64,000 nt of DNA from an uncultured Agathobacter sp. (GCA_934307695.1 CAKRCS010000007.1:1-64000); one strand, 5' to 3'; positions 25,063-35,351 are shown, counted from the stretch's first letter. The notes: a model not told the origin generated them from the letters alone. Program-made: numbers and translations.

Positions 25063-26097
25063 ATGGAAAATAAAAAGAAATTATTTTGGGAAGTCGTATT
25101 TCTGATCGTGGTCTTTGCAGGAACAGTTTACGGCGTATTTCACGGGGAGGACTTGGGAAAAAGCATCCGGATCATCCGCGAGGTGAAGAAGATCTATCTC
25201 CTGCCGGCGGTGACATGTGTCGTATTTTTTATCTGGGGCGAATCCATCATCATCCACTATCTGATGCGGACGCTCGGCACGCGGCTGAAAAAATGGACGT
25301 GCTTTCTGTTTTCATCGATCGGTTTTTTCTTTAGCTGCATCACGCCGTCCGCGTCCGGCGGACAACCGGCGCAGATCTATTATATGCGGCGCAAAAATAT
25401 CCCGATCCCGGTAGCAACACTGGTGCTTATGATCGTCACCATTACTTATAAGGCGGTTCTGGTGCTGGTCGGACTGGCGATCATCGTGTTTGGACAGGGC
25501 TTTATGCATCGTTATCTCACAGGAATCCTGCCGGTTTTCTATCTGGGAATCGTGCTGAATGTGCTGTGTGTCGGCTTTATGCTGATTTTGGTATTTCACA
25601 CCACGTTGGCGCAGTCTCTGATGGAAAAAGGGCTGGGCTTTCTGGAAAAGCTGCATCTGATGCACTACAAGCAGAGCCGCCACGAAAAGCTGAACGCTGC
25701 AATGGAAAAGTATAAGGAAACGGCAGTCTATTTTAAGACACATAAGCATGTGGTGCTGATCGTGCTTGCGATCACATTTGCGCAGCGGTTTGCTCTCTTT
25801 TTGTCCACATACTTTGTGTATCTGGCATTTGGACTTTCGGATTATGCGGTTGGAACTATCGTGATGCTTCAGGCGGTCATTTCCATTTCTGTGGATATGC
25901 TTCCGCTGCCGGGCGGCATGGGAATCAGCGAGAAGCTGTTTCTGACCATCTTTGTTCCGGTGTTCGGTGCGCAGCTTGTGCTGCCGGGAATGATCTTAAG
26001 CAGGGCGCTCAGCTACTACACAGAGCTTTTACTGAGTGCGCTTCTTACGATCCTCGCTCACTTCACGCTCGGCAGGGAGCGAATGGCGAAAAAGTAA
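25063..26097 (+). CDS. YbhN/LPG-synthase-TM-type membrane protein
   Basis: A 344-residue protein with about eight membrane segments, matching the flippase-like UPF0104/AglD domain: TPSASGGQPAQIYYM near residue 97 is the family hallmark and MLPLPGGMGISEKL recurs in the second half. Relatives are associated with lipid or glycolipid translocation at the membrane. It follows the phosphoesterase lipoprotein closely, suggesting a shared envelope role. The ribosome binding site is weak. Confidence 0.85.
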   Translation: MENKKKLFWEVVFLIVVFAGTVYGVFHGEDLGKSIRIIREVKKIYLLPAVTCVVFFIWGESIIIHYLMRTLGTRLKKWTCFLFSSIGFFFSCITPSASGGQPAQIYYMRRKNIPIPVATLVLMIVTITYKAVLVLVGLAIIVFGQGFMHRYLTGILPVFYLGIVLNVLCVGFMLILVFHTTLAQSLMEKGLGFLEKLHLMHYKQSRHEKLNAAMEKYKETAVYFKTHKHVVLIVLAITFAQRFALFLSTYFVYLAFGLSDYAVGTIVMLQAVISISVDMLPLPGGMGISEKLFLTIFVPVFGAQLVLPGMILSRALSYYTELLLSALLTILAHFTLGRERMAKK

Positions 26098-26119
26098 TAT
26101 TATAAGAAGGAATACATCT

Positions 26120-26920
26120 ATGTGGAAAATAAAGCAGATTTTTGACGGAGACTACGGCTGCGAGGAGCTTGCACCCGGCGAAAGCCCAAAGGTAACGGTG
26201 ACGCTTACGGACGGGCAGGGCAATGAGCGCTACGAGTCGGTTGCGGATGAATGGCTGATTGAGAGACAGCTTGACGAAGGATCTGTATGGAAGGAGAAAA
26301 ACATGGATTACATTTCAAGAGATAAAGCATTTGAATTACTGAAGAAGTACAACAAGGATCCGTTTCACATCCAGCACGCGCTGACGGTGGAGGCGGTCAT
26401 GAAATGGTACGCAAAGGAGCAGGGATATGAGGAGGACGCGGAATACTGGGGAATCGTCGGGCTGCTCCATGACATAGACTTTGAGCTTTACCCGGACGAG
26501 CACTGCCTGAAAGCACCGGAGCTGTTGCGCGAGGCTGGTGTCGGCGAGGATATTATCCACGCGGTATGCTCACATGGATACGGAATTACGGTCGGAAACG
26601 GAACAACGATCGATGTGGAACCGTCCCATGAGATGGAAAAGATCCTTTTTGCGGCGGATGAGCTTACCGGGCTGATCTGGTCGGCTTCCTTGATGCGCCC
26701 GTCCAAGAGCACAAAGGATATGGAGCTGAAATCCCTTAAGAAAAAGTACAAGAGCAACGGCTTCGCCGCAGGATGCTCGCGCGAAGTGATCGCAAGGGGC
26801 GCAGAGCAGCTTGGCTGGGAGCTTGACGAATTGCTTTCGAAAACACTTCAGGCGATGGCTGCAACTGAGGATGAGGTCAAGGCGCAGATGGAAGCGGAAT
26901 TTCCAACGAAAGACGAATAG
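26120..26920 (+). CDS. HD-domain hydrolase with N-terminal extension
   Basis: The product has a 60-residue N-terminal module (MWKIKQIFDGDYGCEELAPG...) and an HD domain from about residue 63: H86, H117-D118 in LLHDIDFELYP, and a later SHGYG and DELTG. HD proteins of this size hydrolyse nucleotides or similar phosphates. A perfect GGAGAAAA site and ATG at 26303 (residue 62) would make the 205-residue HD protein by itself, so either two coupled frames were fused or two products are made. Substrate unknown. Confidence 0.85.
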   Translation: MWKIKQIFDGDYGCEELAPGESPKVTVTLTDGQGNERYESVADEWLIERQLDEGSVWKEKNMDYISRDKAFELLKKYNKDPFHIQHALTVEAVMKWYAKEQGYEEDAEYWGIVGLLHDIDFELYPDEHCLKAPELLREAGVGEDIIHAVCSHGYGITVGNGTTIDVEPSHEMEKILFAADELTGLIWSASLMRPSKSTKDMELKSLKKKYKSNGFAAGCSREVIARGAEQLGWELDELLSKTLQAMAATEDEVKAQMEAEFPTKDE

Positions 26921-26943
26921 AAAAAAAGTCTCAATTAGCCATC

Positions 26944-28408
<1,465 letters not shown>

Positions 28409-28450
28409 AATCTGAAATATCAAAGCCTTATGCTATTAAGGCACATAGAG

Positions 28451-28496
28451 AAAACCAGAGTTGTCGGTTGAAACAGCCGTGCAGCTCTGGTTTTTT
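28451..28496 (+). terminator. terminator of eno
   Basis: AACCAGAG pairs with CTCTGGTT, with an inner CGGTTG/CAGCCG helix, followed by six T. Confidence 0.85.
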
Positions 28497-28517
28497 GTAT
28501 CATTCCGAAAGGAAAAT

Positions 28518-28577
28518 TTGACAATCTTTTCTTCTTGATGCATATTCTATTAGATTTCTAACAATTAGGTTTCTAAC
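28518..28577 (+). promoter_or_regulatory. marR promoter with two tandem operators
   Basis: TTGACA at 28518 and TATTCT at 28543. Two near-identical 13-base sites, TTAGATTTCTAAC (28550) and TTAGGTTTCTAAC (28565), each a TTAG-N4-CTAA palindrome, follow the -10 box at 15-base spacing. They are likely MarR autoregulatory sites. Confidence 0.6.
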
Positions 28578-28590
28578 TAAGGAGGCTATT

Positions 28591-29034
28591 ATGCAGGAAA
28601 CACTTCACTATCTTTTGATGGCAGATCATCTGATGGTACAAAAGGCTCTTATCGCGAGCGTCAAAGACACCGGACTGACACCGGGGCAGCCGAAGATACT
28701 CGATTATCTGCTCCACCACGACGGCGCCATTCAAAAGGATATCGCCATATTCTGCCACATCGAGCCGGCATCGCTTACCGTTATACTAAACGGCATGGAA
28801 AGCAAGGGCTATATTGAGCGGAAAACTGTCGGAAATGATCGCAGGTCGCTTCATGTATACCTCACAGAAACCGGAAAAAAGTATGCGGACAGGCTTAACT
28901 GCGAATTTGCCAGAATCGAATCCGAGGCATTAAAAGGATTTCAGCCGGCAGAGGCACGGCAGCTGCAGGATCTGCTCACCCGCGTATACGAAAATATGAT
29001 AGACATTCAGAAGGAAGAAGGCACAGACAAGTGA
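28591..29034 (+). CDS. MarR-family regulator
   Basis: A 147-residue winged-helix regulator: GLTPGQPKILDYLLHHDGAIQKDIA and LNGMESKGYIERKTVGNDRRSLHVYLTETG form the MarR helix-turn-helix and wing. GGAGG precedes the ATG. The stop overlaps the GTG of the membrane protein gene, so it controls a two-gene unit. The ligand is unknown. Confidence 0.92.
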   Translation: MQETLHYLLMADHLMVQKALIASVKDTGLTPGQPKILDYLLHHDGAIQKDIAIFCHIEPASLTVILNGMESKGYIERKTVGNDRRSLHVYLTETGKKYADRLNCEFARIESEALKGFQPAEARQLQDLLTRVYENMIDIQKEEGTDK

Positions 29035-29984
29035 AACATTTAAAAGTAAGAATCCCCATGTATTTTATCGGACTGTTCGTAATGACCATAGGCATTGCAC
29101 TTTCCGTAAAGTCCAACCTCGGCGTATCACCCGTCAGCTCCATTCCGTACACGATAACGTGCGTCTGGGGCATCGAAATGGGAAAAGCGACGATCCTTTT
29201 TCATATCGTACTGGTACTGATACAGATACTGGTTTTACGGAAAAACTTCAAGCCGGTTCAGCTGTTACAGGTTCTGATCGGTGTCGTATTCGGTTACTTT
29301 ACGACTTTTTGTAATTACATGGTATCTTTTCTCCCGACACCGGACAATCTGGGAATCCGCATCCTTATGGTGCTTGCCAGCACGGTATTTGTTGCAGTCG
29401 GCATCTTTTTATATCTGCCGGCTGACCTGATCCCGCTTGCCGGGGAGGGTTGTATGCAGGCGGTTTCCACCGTGACGCATATCGAATTTGCCAAGGTCAA
29501 GATTGGCTTTGACTGTACGATGGTTCTCGTATCAGCCGTTACCTGTCTTACCATCTTACATAGTCTCGGAAGTGTCGGTATCGGCACGATCATTGCAGCA
29601 GTTCTGGTTGGAACATTGGTCGGGATCATCAACCGGGCATTCGGCAGACAGCGTGACCGTCTGCTTGGGAAAACGGATGAGCCTGTTGTCGCTGCCGAGG
29701 ATGCTGCTTCCAATTATGTGATCACGATCTCCCGCATATTTATCAGTGCAGATGCCGCATCGGAGGCTGTAAGAGTCTCCGCGCGCGACCACATTTCGCC
29801 GGAGGCTGCTGCCGCAAAGGTGAAAAAGGTAAACCACGAGCGTGCGGTTCACTGCAAGCACTTTACGAAAACCGACTGGGGAAATGTGAAAAATTATGAC
29901 CTCTGCATCAAGTCTGATGATTTCGGCGTGAATGAAACTGCGCAGATCATCGCGGATCTGTTCAAAAAGAAAATGAAGCTGTAA
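29031..29984 (+). CDS. YczE/DUF6198 membrane protein fused to a degenerate cytidylate-kinase-like domain
   Basis: GTG start inside the marR stop. Residues 1-215 are a five- or six-segment membrane protein of the YczE/YyaS type (SNLGVSPVSSIPYTI is the family motif). Residues about 228-317 resemble cytidylate-kinase-like proteins: YVITISRIF at the start of the P-loop strand and DWGNVKNYDLCIKSDDFG near the end. The glycine-rich P-loop (ISRQFGSGGR in relatives) and the central 100 residues are missing, so the kinase-like part is a shortened, probably non-catalytic version. The MarR protein likely controls it. Confidence 0.8.
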   Translation: MKHLKVRIPMYFIGLFVMTIGIALSVKSNLGVSPVSSIPYTITCVWGIEMGKATILFHIVLVLIQILVLRKNFKPVQLLQVLIGVVFGYFTTFCNYMVSFLPTPDNLGIRILMVLASTVFVAVGIFLYLPADLIPLAGEGCMQAVSTVTHIEFAKVKIGFDCTMVLVSAVTCLTILHSLGSVGIGTIIAAVLVGTLVGIINRAFGRQRDRLLGKTDEPVVAAEDAASNYVITISRIFISADAASEAVRVSARDHISPEAAAAKVKKVNHERAVHCKHFTKTDWGNVKNYDLCIKSDDFGVNETAQIIADLFKKKMKL

Positions 29985-30160
29985 GCCATCACTCCAAATG
30001 CCTGTTGCGATATTGCCTGCAATTACTAAGAATATTATCTTTCCTAGACAGTGTTTTCGCAACCGAATGATAAGAGAGTCGGGCGGTTTTTGGATATTTT
30101 TTGGGATAAACTGGGGCTTTTTTACACTCAAAATAAAATAATTTGGCAATTGCAATTTTT

Positions 30161-30230
30161 AAGACTGGAGTAGTATTGACAAAACCATAAGACCGCAGTA
30201 TTATAAAACCGTGGCCACTACCAGAGTCTT
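30161..30230 (+). promoter_or_regulatory. BlaI-type promoter/operator region
   Basis: TTGACA (30176-30181), 17 bases, TATTAT (30199-30204). Three related 14-base sites surround it: AAGACTGGAGTAGT (30161), AAGACCGCAGTATT (30189) and, inverted, ACTACCAGAGTCTT (30217). The GTAGT/ACTAC cores recall BlaI/MecI operators. Confidence 0.6.
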
Positions 30231-30248
30231 ATGAAAGGAGATTTAGAC

Positions 30249-30608
30249 ATGGACATTAAATTATTTGATTCTGAGCTGAAAGTGATGGATGTACTTTGGA
30301 AGGAGGGGGACACACCCGCAAAGGATATTGCCAAAGTGCTGACAAGTGAGCTTGGCTGGAATGTGAATACGACCTATACGCTGATCAAGCGGTGTATAAA
30401 AAAAGGCGCGATCGAGCGCAGTGAGCCGGGATTTATGTGCCATGCACTGATCCCGAAAGCCGCCGTACAGGAGGCGGAAACAGACGAGCTGATCAACAAA
30501 GTCTATGACGGTTCTGCGGATAAGCTGTTTGCAGCGCTGCTGGGAAGGAAGAAACTCTCCGCCGAGCAGATCGAAAAGCTCAAGCAGATCGTCGGGGAGC
30601 TGGAATGA
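30249..30608 (+). CDS. BlaI/MecI/CopY-family repressor
   Basis: ATG 30249 with AAAGGAG eight bases before it. The 119-residue protein has the winged helix of penicillinase repressors (LKVMDVLWKEGDTPAKDIA, WNVNTTYTLIKRCIKKGAIE) and the C-terminal dimer helices. In the classic pair, the membrane metallopeptidase encoded next triggers cleavage or release of the repressor. No beta-lactamase is nearby, so the controlled genes are probably the pair itself and others elsewhere. Confidence 0.92.
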   Translation: MDIKLFDSELKVMDVLWKEGDTPAKDIAKVLTSELGWNVNTTYTLIKRCIKKGAIERSEPGFMCHALIPKAAVQEAETDELINKVYDGSADKLFAALLGRKKLSAEQIEKLKQIVGELE

Positions 30609-30618
30609 GGTAACGGGT

Positions 30619-32496
30619 ATGAGTTTATTGAAAATGAGTGTTGCCGGAGCAGTAATGATTCTGGCGATCATCGTTATCCGGGCTCTGGCAATCAATCGGG
30701 TGCCGAAAAAGACGTTTTTGGCACTCTGGGACGTTGCACTAATGCGGCTTTTGATACCGTTTTCTTTACCCTCCGGCATGAGTATCTATTCTCTGCTGAA
30801 ACGAAAAAACACGCCGGTTATAGGGAATACTCCGGCAATGGTGCTGCCGGCGGTGCCTTCGGGGTATGCCGTTACGGTTGTGCCACAGAAGGAGGCTGTC
30901 TCTGCGGCAGCGATCCCTGGATGGAGCATTGTATGGGCAGCGGGACTGATCCTCTGCGCAGTTATTTTTGGTGTAGCCTATTGGAAATGCTATCAGGAGT
31001 TTAAGATATCCCTGCCGGTGGACAATGATGTGTCCCGGCGCTGGCTGCAGGCACATCCGCTGCGGCGCAAAATTGCTATCCGGCAGTCAGACCGTATTTC
31101 CTCGCCGCTTACCTTTGGCGTGCTGCATCCGGTGATTTTAGTGCCGAAGAAAATGGATTGGGAAGATGAAAACGCGCTGCGATATGTTCTGGAACACGAA
31201 TTTGTCCATATCCAAAGATTTGATACAGTATCCAAGCTTCTGCTGGTTGCAGCAGTCTGCGTACACTGGTTTAATCCGATGGTATGGGGGATGTATATCC
31301 TTGCCAACAGGGATATAGAGCTTTCCTGCGATGAGACAGTGGTTCGCCATTTTGGCAGCGATACAAGAGCTTCCTATGCAAAGGTCCTGATCAGTATGGA
31401 GGAAAAACGGAGCGGTTTTGCACCTCTATGCAATCATTTTAGTCGAAATGCAATCGAAGAAAGGATCGTAGCGATTATGAAAGTGAAGAAACCTACAATT
31501 ATATCTCTTACTGTGGCTGCAATTCTTGTAGCTGGAACAGCCACAGTATTTGCCACTTCTGCAAAAAATGAGGAGCCGGAATCCCCCACTGCTTATGAAG
31601 GTTCTGCGGAAAACGCAGGAGTCCCGGCAGCCGCAGGAACCGCAGAAGCCGTGGAATCCGATGAGGGAATGGCACCGGCTGAGGAATATCTTTCCGCCGG
31701 AATCACCTACCGGGACAATGTGCGGTATTATCAGGAGAAGCCCATTGAGGGCATGTACGATGACAACGGCGGAATCTACATGGATGGTTCGGTCGAGGAT
31801 GGCATTTATCTGCATGTTGAAAGGAACAGCCTGGGCAGCATCGAGAAACTGACCGTCATCACACGAAAGCAGTACCGGGAACTGGTTGACCGGCACATGA
31901 ATCTGTATCCATCAGAGTCTGTGCTTGAGGAAAACACGGTTATGTCCTATATTGATCCGACAGACGGCAAAACGTATTACAGCTTTGACAACGGAGAGAC
32001 TTTCGAGCCAATGACAGACGCGGAGGTTGAAGCGCTTTACCCTACGCAGGATATCGAGTGGTGGACGTATGACGAGTATAAAGCATGGCTTGACAATGAA
32101 AAGGTGCAGCTGCAAAGTATGCTCGGTGAAAAGGGATGGACAAGAGGGGATGGAGATTTCGTCTGGACACAGGAGAAGATCAATGAGACCATCGCCATGT
32201 ATGAAAGCATTCTGAAGGACATCAAGAACGGCAAGATGTATTCAAAATCCGTGGATGGCGATTCCGATATGCTGATGATGAGCTATGATCCTTCCGATAT
32301 TGAGCTTGGCACCTCAACCGAGGCAAAGGAATTGTATATCAAGCTCGACAATGGAGAGGAGCATACATTTGGACCTTATGAGACCGGAGAGGAGCTTCTT
32401 GCCGAGGTTAAGCCGTTCTGCGAGGAACAGGTGAAACTGGGAAACATGACGCAGAGTGAAGCGGACGAAATTATCAACCGTTACACGCAGAACTAA
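30619..32496 (+). CDS. M56 (BlaR1-type) membrane metallopeptidase with large extracellular domain
   Basis: ATG 30619 starts ten bases after the repressor gene. The 625-residue protein has membrane helices at about 5-22, 32-50 and 100-120, HEFVH zinc motif at 193-197, RDIELSCDE around 231-239 and a last membrane helix at about 318-338. The 285-residue C-terminal part is predicted outside the cell and is not a penicillin-binding domain; it is acidic, Tyr/Asp-rich and possibly a different sensor. It likely signals through the BlaI-type protein. The inducer is unknown. Confidence 0.85.
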   Translation: MSLLKMSVAGAVMILAIIVIRALAINRVPKKTFLALWDVALMRLLIPFSLPSGMSIYSLLKRKNTPVIGNTPAMVLPAVPSGYAVTVVPQKEAVSAAAIPGWSIVWAAGLILCAVIFGVAYWKCYQEFKISLPVDNDVSRRWLQAHPLRRKIAIRQSDRISSPLTFGVLHPVILVPKKMDWEDENALRYVLEHEFVHIQRFDTVSKLLLVAAVCVHWFNPMVWGMYILANRDIELSCDETVVRHFGSDTRASYAKVLISMEEKRSGFAPLCNHFSRNAIEERIVAIMKVKKPTIISLTVAAILVAGTATVFATSAKNEEPESPTAYEGSAENAGVPAAAGTAEAVESDEGMAPAEEYLSAGITYRDNVRYYQEKPIEGMYDDNGGIYMDGSVEDGIYLHVERNSLGSIEKLTVITRKQYRELVDRHMNLYPSESVLEENTVMSYIDPTDGKTYYSFDNGETFEPMTDAEVEALYPTQDIEWWTYDEYKAWLDNEKVQLQSMLGEKGWTRGDGDFVWTQEKINETIAMYESILKDIKNGKMYSKSVDGDSDMLMMSYDPSDIELGTSTEAKELYIKLDNGEEHTFGPYETGEELLAEVKPFCEEQVKLGNMTQSEADEIINRYTQN

Positions 32497-32514
32497 AAGC
32501 ATTTGGGACAGAGA

Positions 32515-32560
32515 AAGAGCCGATAACGCTCAGCCGGCAGGTTGAGCATTATCGGCTCTT
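32515..32560 (+). terminator. terminator of the BlaI/M56 operon
   Basis: An 18-bp stem (AAGAGCCGATAACGCTCA with its complement, one G-U pair) and a ten-base loop. Confidence 0.85.
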
Positions 32561-32561
32561 C

Positions 32562-32613
32562 TTTACTTTATAGGAAATTTTTTCTATAAAGTAAAAAATG
32601 CTCCGCAGGGATG
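32562..32613 (+). repeat. second hairpin and TGCTCCGCAG tag
   Basis: TTTACTTTATAG pairs with CTATAAAGTAAA, then AAAATGCTCCGCAGGGATG. The layout matches 11082-11131 although the hairpin sequence differs. Confidence 0.65.
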
Positions 32614-32632
32614 TATCTGTGTAATATAGCAA

Positions 32633-32685
32633 CTAATATATTAGCTAGATATTGATATTTTTATGGATTTGGGCTAATATATTAG
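32633..32685 (+). promoter_or_regulatory. twin palindromic operators of the XRE gene
   Basis: The perfect palindrome CTAATATATTAG occurs at 32633-32644 and 32674-32685, the second ending one base before the ATG. This is typical autoregulation by a HipB-like antitoxin. Confidence 0.7.
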
Positions 32686-32686
32686 C

Positions 32687-32971
32687 ATGATTACTTTATT
32701 TCAAAAAACATGGACAGAAATTGATACAGATATTGCGAAGCGCATGATCCGGCTTAGAAAGAGAAAGAAGCTATCCCAGAAGGAACTGGCGGCAAAGTCC
32801 GGTGTAAGTCTTGGCTCATTAAAACGTTTTGAACAGAGCGGAGAGATCTCGCTGCAATCATTTACCAAGCTTGCAATAGCGCTTGGAGTGGAGGACGAAC
32901 TGGATAATTTGTTTACAGAGGTTCCATTTGAATCTATCGAGGAGGTAATCCGTGAGCAGACTATTAAGTAA
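32687..32971 (+). CDS. XRE-family regulator, HipB-like
   Basis: Ninety-four residues with a Cro/C1 helix-turn-helix at about 18-75 (LRKRKKLSQKELAAKSGVSLGSLKRFEQ). Size and the overlapping downstream GTG are those of HipB-type antitoxins that precede a HipA kinase. Here the kinase frame stops after nine codons, leaving an orphan antitoxin. The ATG is almost leaderless behind its own operator, without a clear ribosome binding site. Confidence 0.85.
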   Translation: MITLFQKTWTEIDTDIAKRMIRLRKRKKLSQKELAAKSGVSLGSLKRFEQSGEISLQSFTKLAIALGVEDELDNLFTEVPFESIEEVIREQTIK

Positions 32972-32981
32972 ATACCTTTAA
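32952..32981 (+). pseudogene. hipA-like kinase, start codon region only
   Basis: GTG at 32952 follows GAGGTAA and overlaps the XRE gene end. It encodes MSRLLSKYL and then TAA. HipA-like genes commonly start at this position and with similar residues. A terminator follows within 40 bases, so nothing of the kinase remains. Confidence 0.35.
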
Positions 32982-33018
32982 CCGTGGGAAATGCACTTGC
33001 GTGTCCACACGGGTGCGC

Positions 33019-33045
33019 AAAGAGTCACCTTGTGGCTCTTTTTTT
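33019..33045 (+). terminator. rho-independent terminator
   Basis: AAAGAGTCAC pairs with GTGGCTCTTT over a three-base loop and is followed by T residues. The following 200 bases up to 33250 hold no gene; only CTTCAAGGATGAAG-type short dyads are seen. Confidence 0.8.
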
Positions 33046-33252
33046 AATCCCCCTATAAAAAAATCCCACCGACCATCCGATATACAAATCAAAGACAAGC
33101 CTTAAAAGGATGTAAGGCACAACAACTTCAAGGATGAAGTGATTACATTGTATTCTAACTGCCCGTAGGGGGAGTCTATCTTACTTGCACAAAATCATTT
33201 TGTCCTTTTGACAACAAGTGCGCGAATCGCGTACAGATTAAGGGAGGAGAAT

Positions 33253-34137
33253 GTGAAAATGGCAGGTAATATCTCAGGAGTTTCAAGCTATCAGCAGACA
33301 AACCAGATCTGGAAAGACAATCAGACAAGCAAAAGTGAAAAGGATACTTCAAGCAGCACTGAATCGACAAAAAAGAACAGTAATGTAAAGGTGTCGGAGT
33401 GGAAACCGGTCAGCAAAAACAGTTCGCTGACACCGACGACCAAAGAAGGATACGGAACTGTCATTGGGGATGTACAGTTATCCGACAAAGCAAAAAGCTA
33501 TTACGACAAATTAAAGGGAAAATTTGGCGGAATGGATTTTATCCTTGTCAGCAAGGACATGAAATCGCAGGTGGCTGCAAACGCCGCTTCCTATGGCAAT
33601 GCCAGCAAGCCGGTCGTTCTGATCGACGAGGAAAAACTTGAGCGCATGGCAAACGACGAATCCTACCGCAAGAAATACGAAGGACTTATCGCGATGTCGC
33701 AGACCAAGCTGCAGGAGGCAAAAAACAGTCTGGTCAGCAGCGGAGCCAAGGTAAAGAACTTTGGAATGACCATCGGATCAAACGGAGCAGCATCCTTCTT
33801 CGCAACGGTAGAAAAGGCGAATGCGGCACAGACCGAAGCATTAAAGAAGCGTCAGGCAGAGAAGAAGGAAGCAAAAGCGCAGGAGAAGAAAAAGGCAGAG
33901 AAGGCGCAGCAGAAGGAACGCCTTGAGAAGCGAAAAGAAGCCAACAAGACCGAGGATACAAAGACGGATCAGACGATCGATTCCGAGGATGACGACAAGG
34001 AATACCTTCAATTTACGGCAAGCTCTGTGGATGAACTGGTCGATATGGTTTCTAAATATGCTTATGACAATTCCACGCAGAGCGTATTGACAGAATCCGA
34101 GAGCAAGGTTGGTCAGAACTTCGACTTCAAAGGCTAA
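33253..34137 (+). CDS. DUF6033 family protein
   Basis: GTG 33253 lies five bases after GGAGG; ATG 33259 is an alternative. The 294-residue protein has a Ser/Lys/Asp-rich N-terminus, a globular middle (GDVQLSDKAKSYYDKLKGKFGGMDFILVSKDMK, then SYGNASKPVVLIDEEKLERMA) and a long Lys/Glu-rich helical stretch at about residues 205-245. It resembles DUF6033 proteins of Lachnospiraceae, whose role is unknown. The next gene starts 26 bases later and is probably in the same unit. Confidence 0.75.
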   Translation: MKMAGNISGVSSYQQTNQIWKDNQTSKSEKDTSSSTESTKKNSNVKVSEWKPVSKNSSLTPTTKEGYGTVIGDVQLSDKAKSYYDKLKGKFGGMDFILVSKDMKSQVAANAASYGNASKPVVLIDEEKLERMANDESYRKKYEGLIAMSQTKLQEAKNSLVSSGAKVKNFGMTIGSNGAASFFATVEKANAAQTEALKKRQAEKKEAKAQEKKKAEKAQQKERLEKRKEANKTEDTKTDQTIDSEDDDKEYLQFTASSVDELVDMVSKYAYDNSTQSVLTESESKVGQNFDFKG

Positions 34138-34163
34138 GGATAACAGACTTAGGGAGAAACCGG

Positions 34164-35351
34164 ATGAAAATGATAGGCTCCTTTATGAAAACAGCATATA
34201 CACAGACAAATCCGTTTTTTGCGACGAATACAGGCAGGCGGCAGTCAGCCGGTACGCAATCGAATGGCGTAGGTCAGTCTGCCACTATGTATTCCGGCGG
34301 CAATAATCTGCGGCAAAAAGTGCGCGCACTTTCCGGGAATGGAACGGATAACGGAAGCACCCAGAGTACGGGTTCGTTTGCCCAGTCCGTGCTAAGCAGT
34401 TCCCAGAGCTACGGGGATTCCCTGCGTATGCAGCGGACGAACGCGAAGCAGACACGGACAGCCCTCAAGCAGCTTCGATACCGCTTTAAGGATATTTCTT
34501 CAAAAATCCTCCGGAGCAAGACTTCCGCCGCGGCAAGACAGGTGGCTAGTCAGGCGAGAAGAGAGGTTCTTCGGCTAAAACGCGAACGTTTAAACGGCAA
34601 CTACGATGATGAAGAAATCGAGGCAGCTATCGTCCACGCCAAAGCCATGGAGCGGGTAGCCAAGAAAAAGGTCAAGCATCTTGAGGAAGAGGAGATGGCG
34701 AAGGCATCCGGCGGACCATGCGCAGGCAGCATGATAGACGATGAAGAGGAAACGGACGAGACAACCTCGGATGAGGAATTGCAGGATGCACAGCGTTACG
34801 ATGACCAGCAGGCTCTTGCGGATGAGGAAGGCTACTATGATGATTCCGACCTGTATGCGGCTTCGCAGGATTATATCAATGCGCAGGAAACATACAGTCA
34901 GGCAGATATATCCGGCATGGACTTTATCGAGCAGATGCCTGCATCCGATTTCTCAGATCTGCTCTCCAACATGCAGGAGCTGACCTCCGATATGTTCGAT
35001 GAGACCGAGGAGGGAATGCGCCAGATGCTTGAGGAGATGGGCTTTGATGAACTGTCCGATTCCCTTTCCGCTGCAAAAGGCGATATGGATCCGGCGGATC
35101 TAAAAGAAATGAAGATCAAGCACCGCAACAAGGAGATGAAGGACATTGTAAAAGCAGATGCCGATTATTTAAAGACCGTATTCAACCGTCTACAAAGAGA
35201 GAAGGAGGGATCTGATCCCGCACGCCTCAGCAGCGCATCCTCCGGTCAGTCACAGGGAACCGTCTCTTTCTTAGGTGGATCAGCGCCCGCTGCTACCACG
35301 GCAGATGTACCGGTGCCTGCCTCCGTCCCGGCGATTGATGTCTCCTTGTAA
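34164..35351 (+). CDS. hypothetical acidic coiled-coil protein, partner of DUF6033
   Basis: A 395-residue protein without a recognised domain. Its N-terminus is rich in Gly/Ser/Gln/Asn, residues 90-180 are basic and helical (TRTALKQLRYRFKDISSKILRSK), 190-290 very acidic (DEEETDETTSDEEL), and the C-terminus is Ser/Pro/Ala-rich. The charge segregation suggests a self-associating or scaffold protein. It forms a pair with the preceding gene. A function cannot be given. Confidence 0.7.
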   Translation: MKMIGSFMKTAYTQTNPFFATNTGRRQSAGTQSNGVGQSATMYSGGNNLRQKVRALSGNGTDNGSTQSTGSFAQSVLSSSQSYGDSLRMQRTNAKQTRTALKQLRYRFKDISSKILRSKTSAAARQVASQARREVLRLKRERLNGNYDDEEIEAAIVHAKAMERVAKKKVKHLEEEEMAKASGGPCAGSMIDDEEETDETTSDEELQDAQRYDDQQALADEEGYYDDSDLYAASQDYINAQETYSQADISGMDFIEQMPASDFSDLLSNMQELTSDMFDETEEGMRQMLEEMGFDELSDSLSAAKGDMDPADLKEMKIKHRNKEMKDIVKADADYLKTVFNRLQREKEGSDPARLSSASSGQSQGTVSFLGGSAPAATTADVPVPASVPAIDVSL

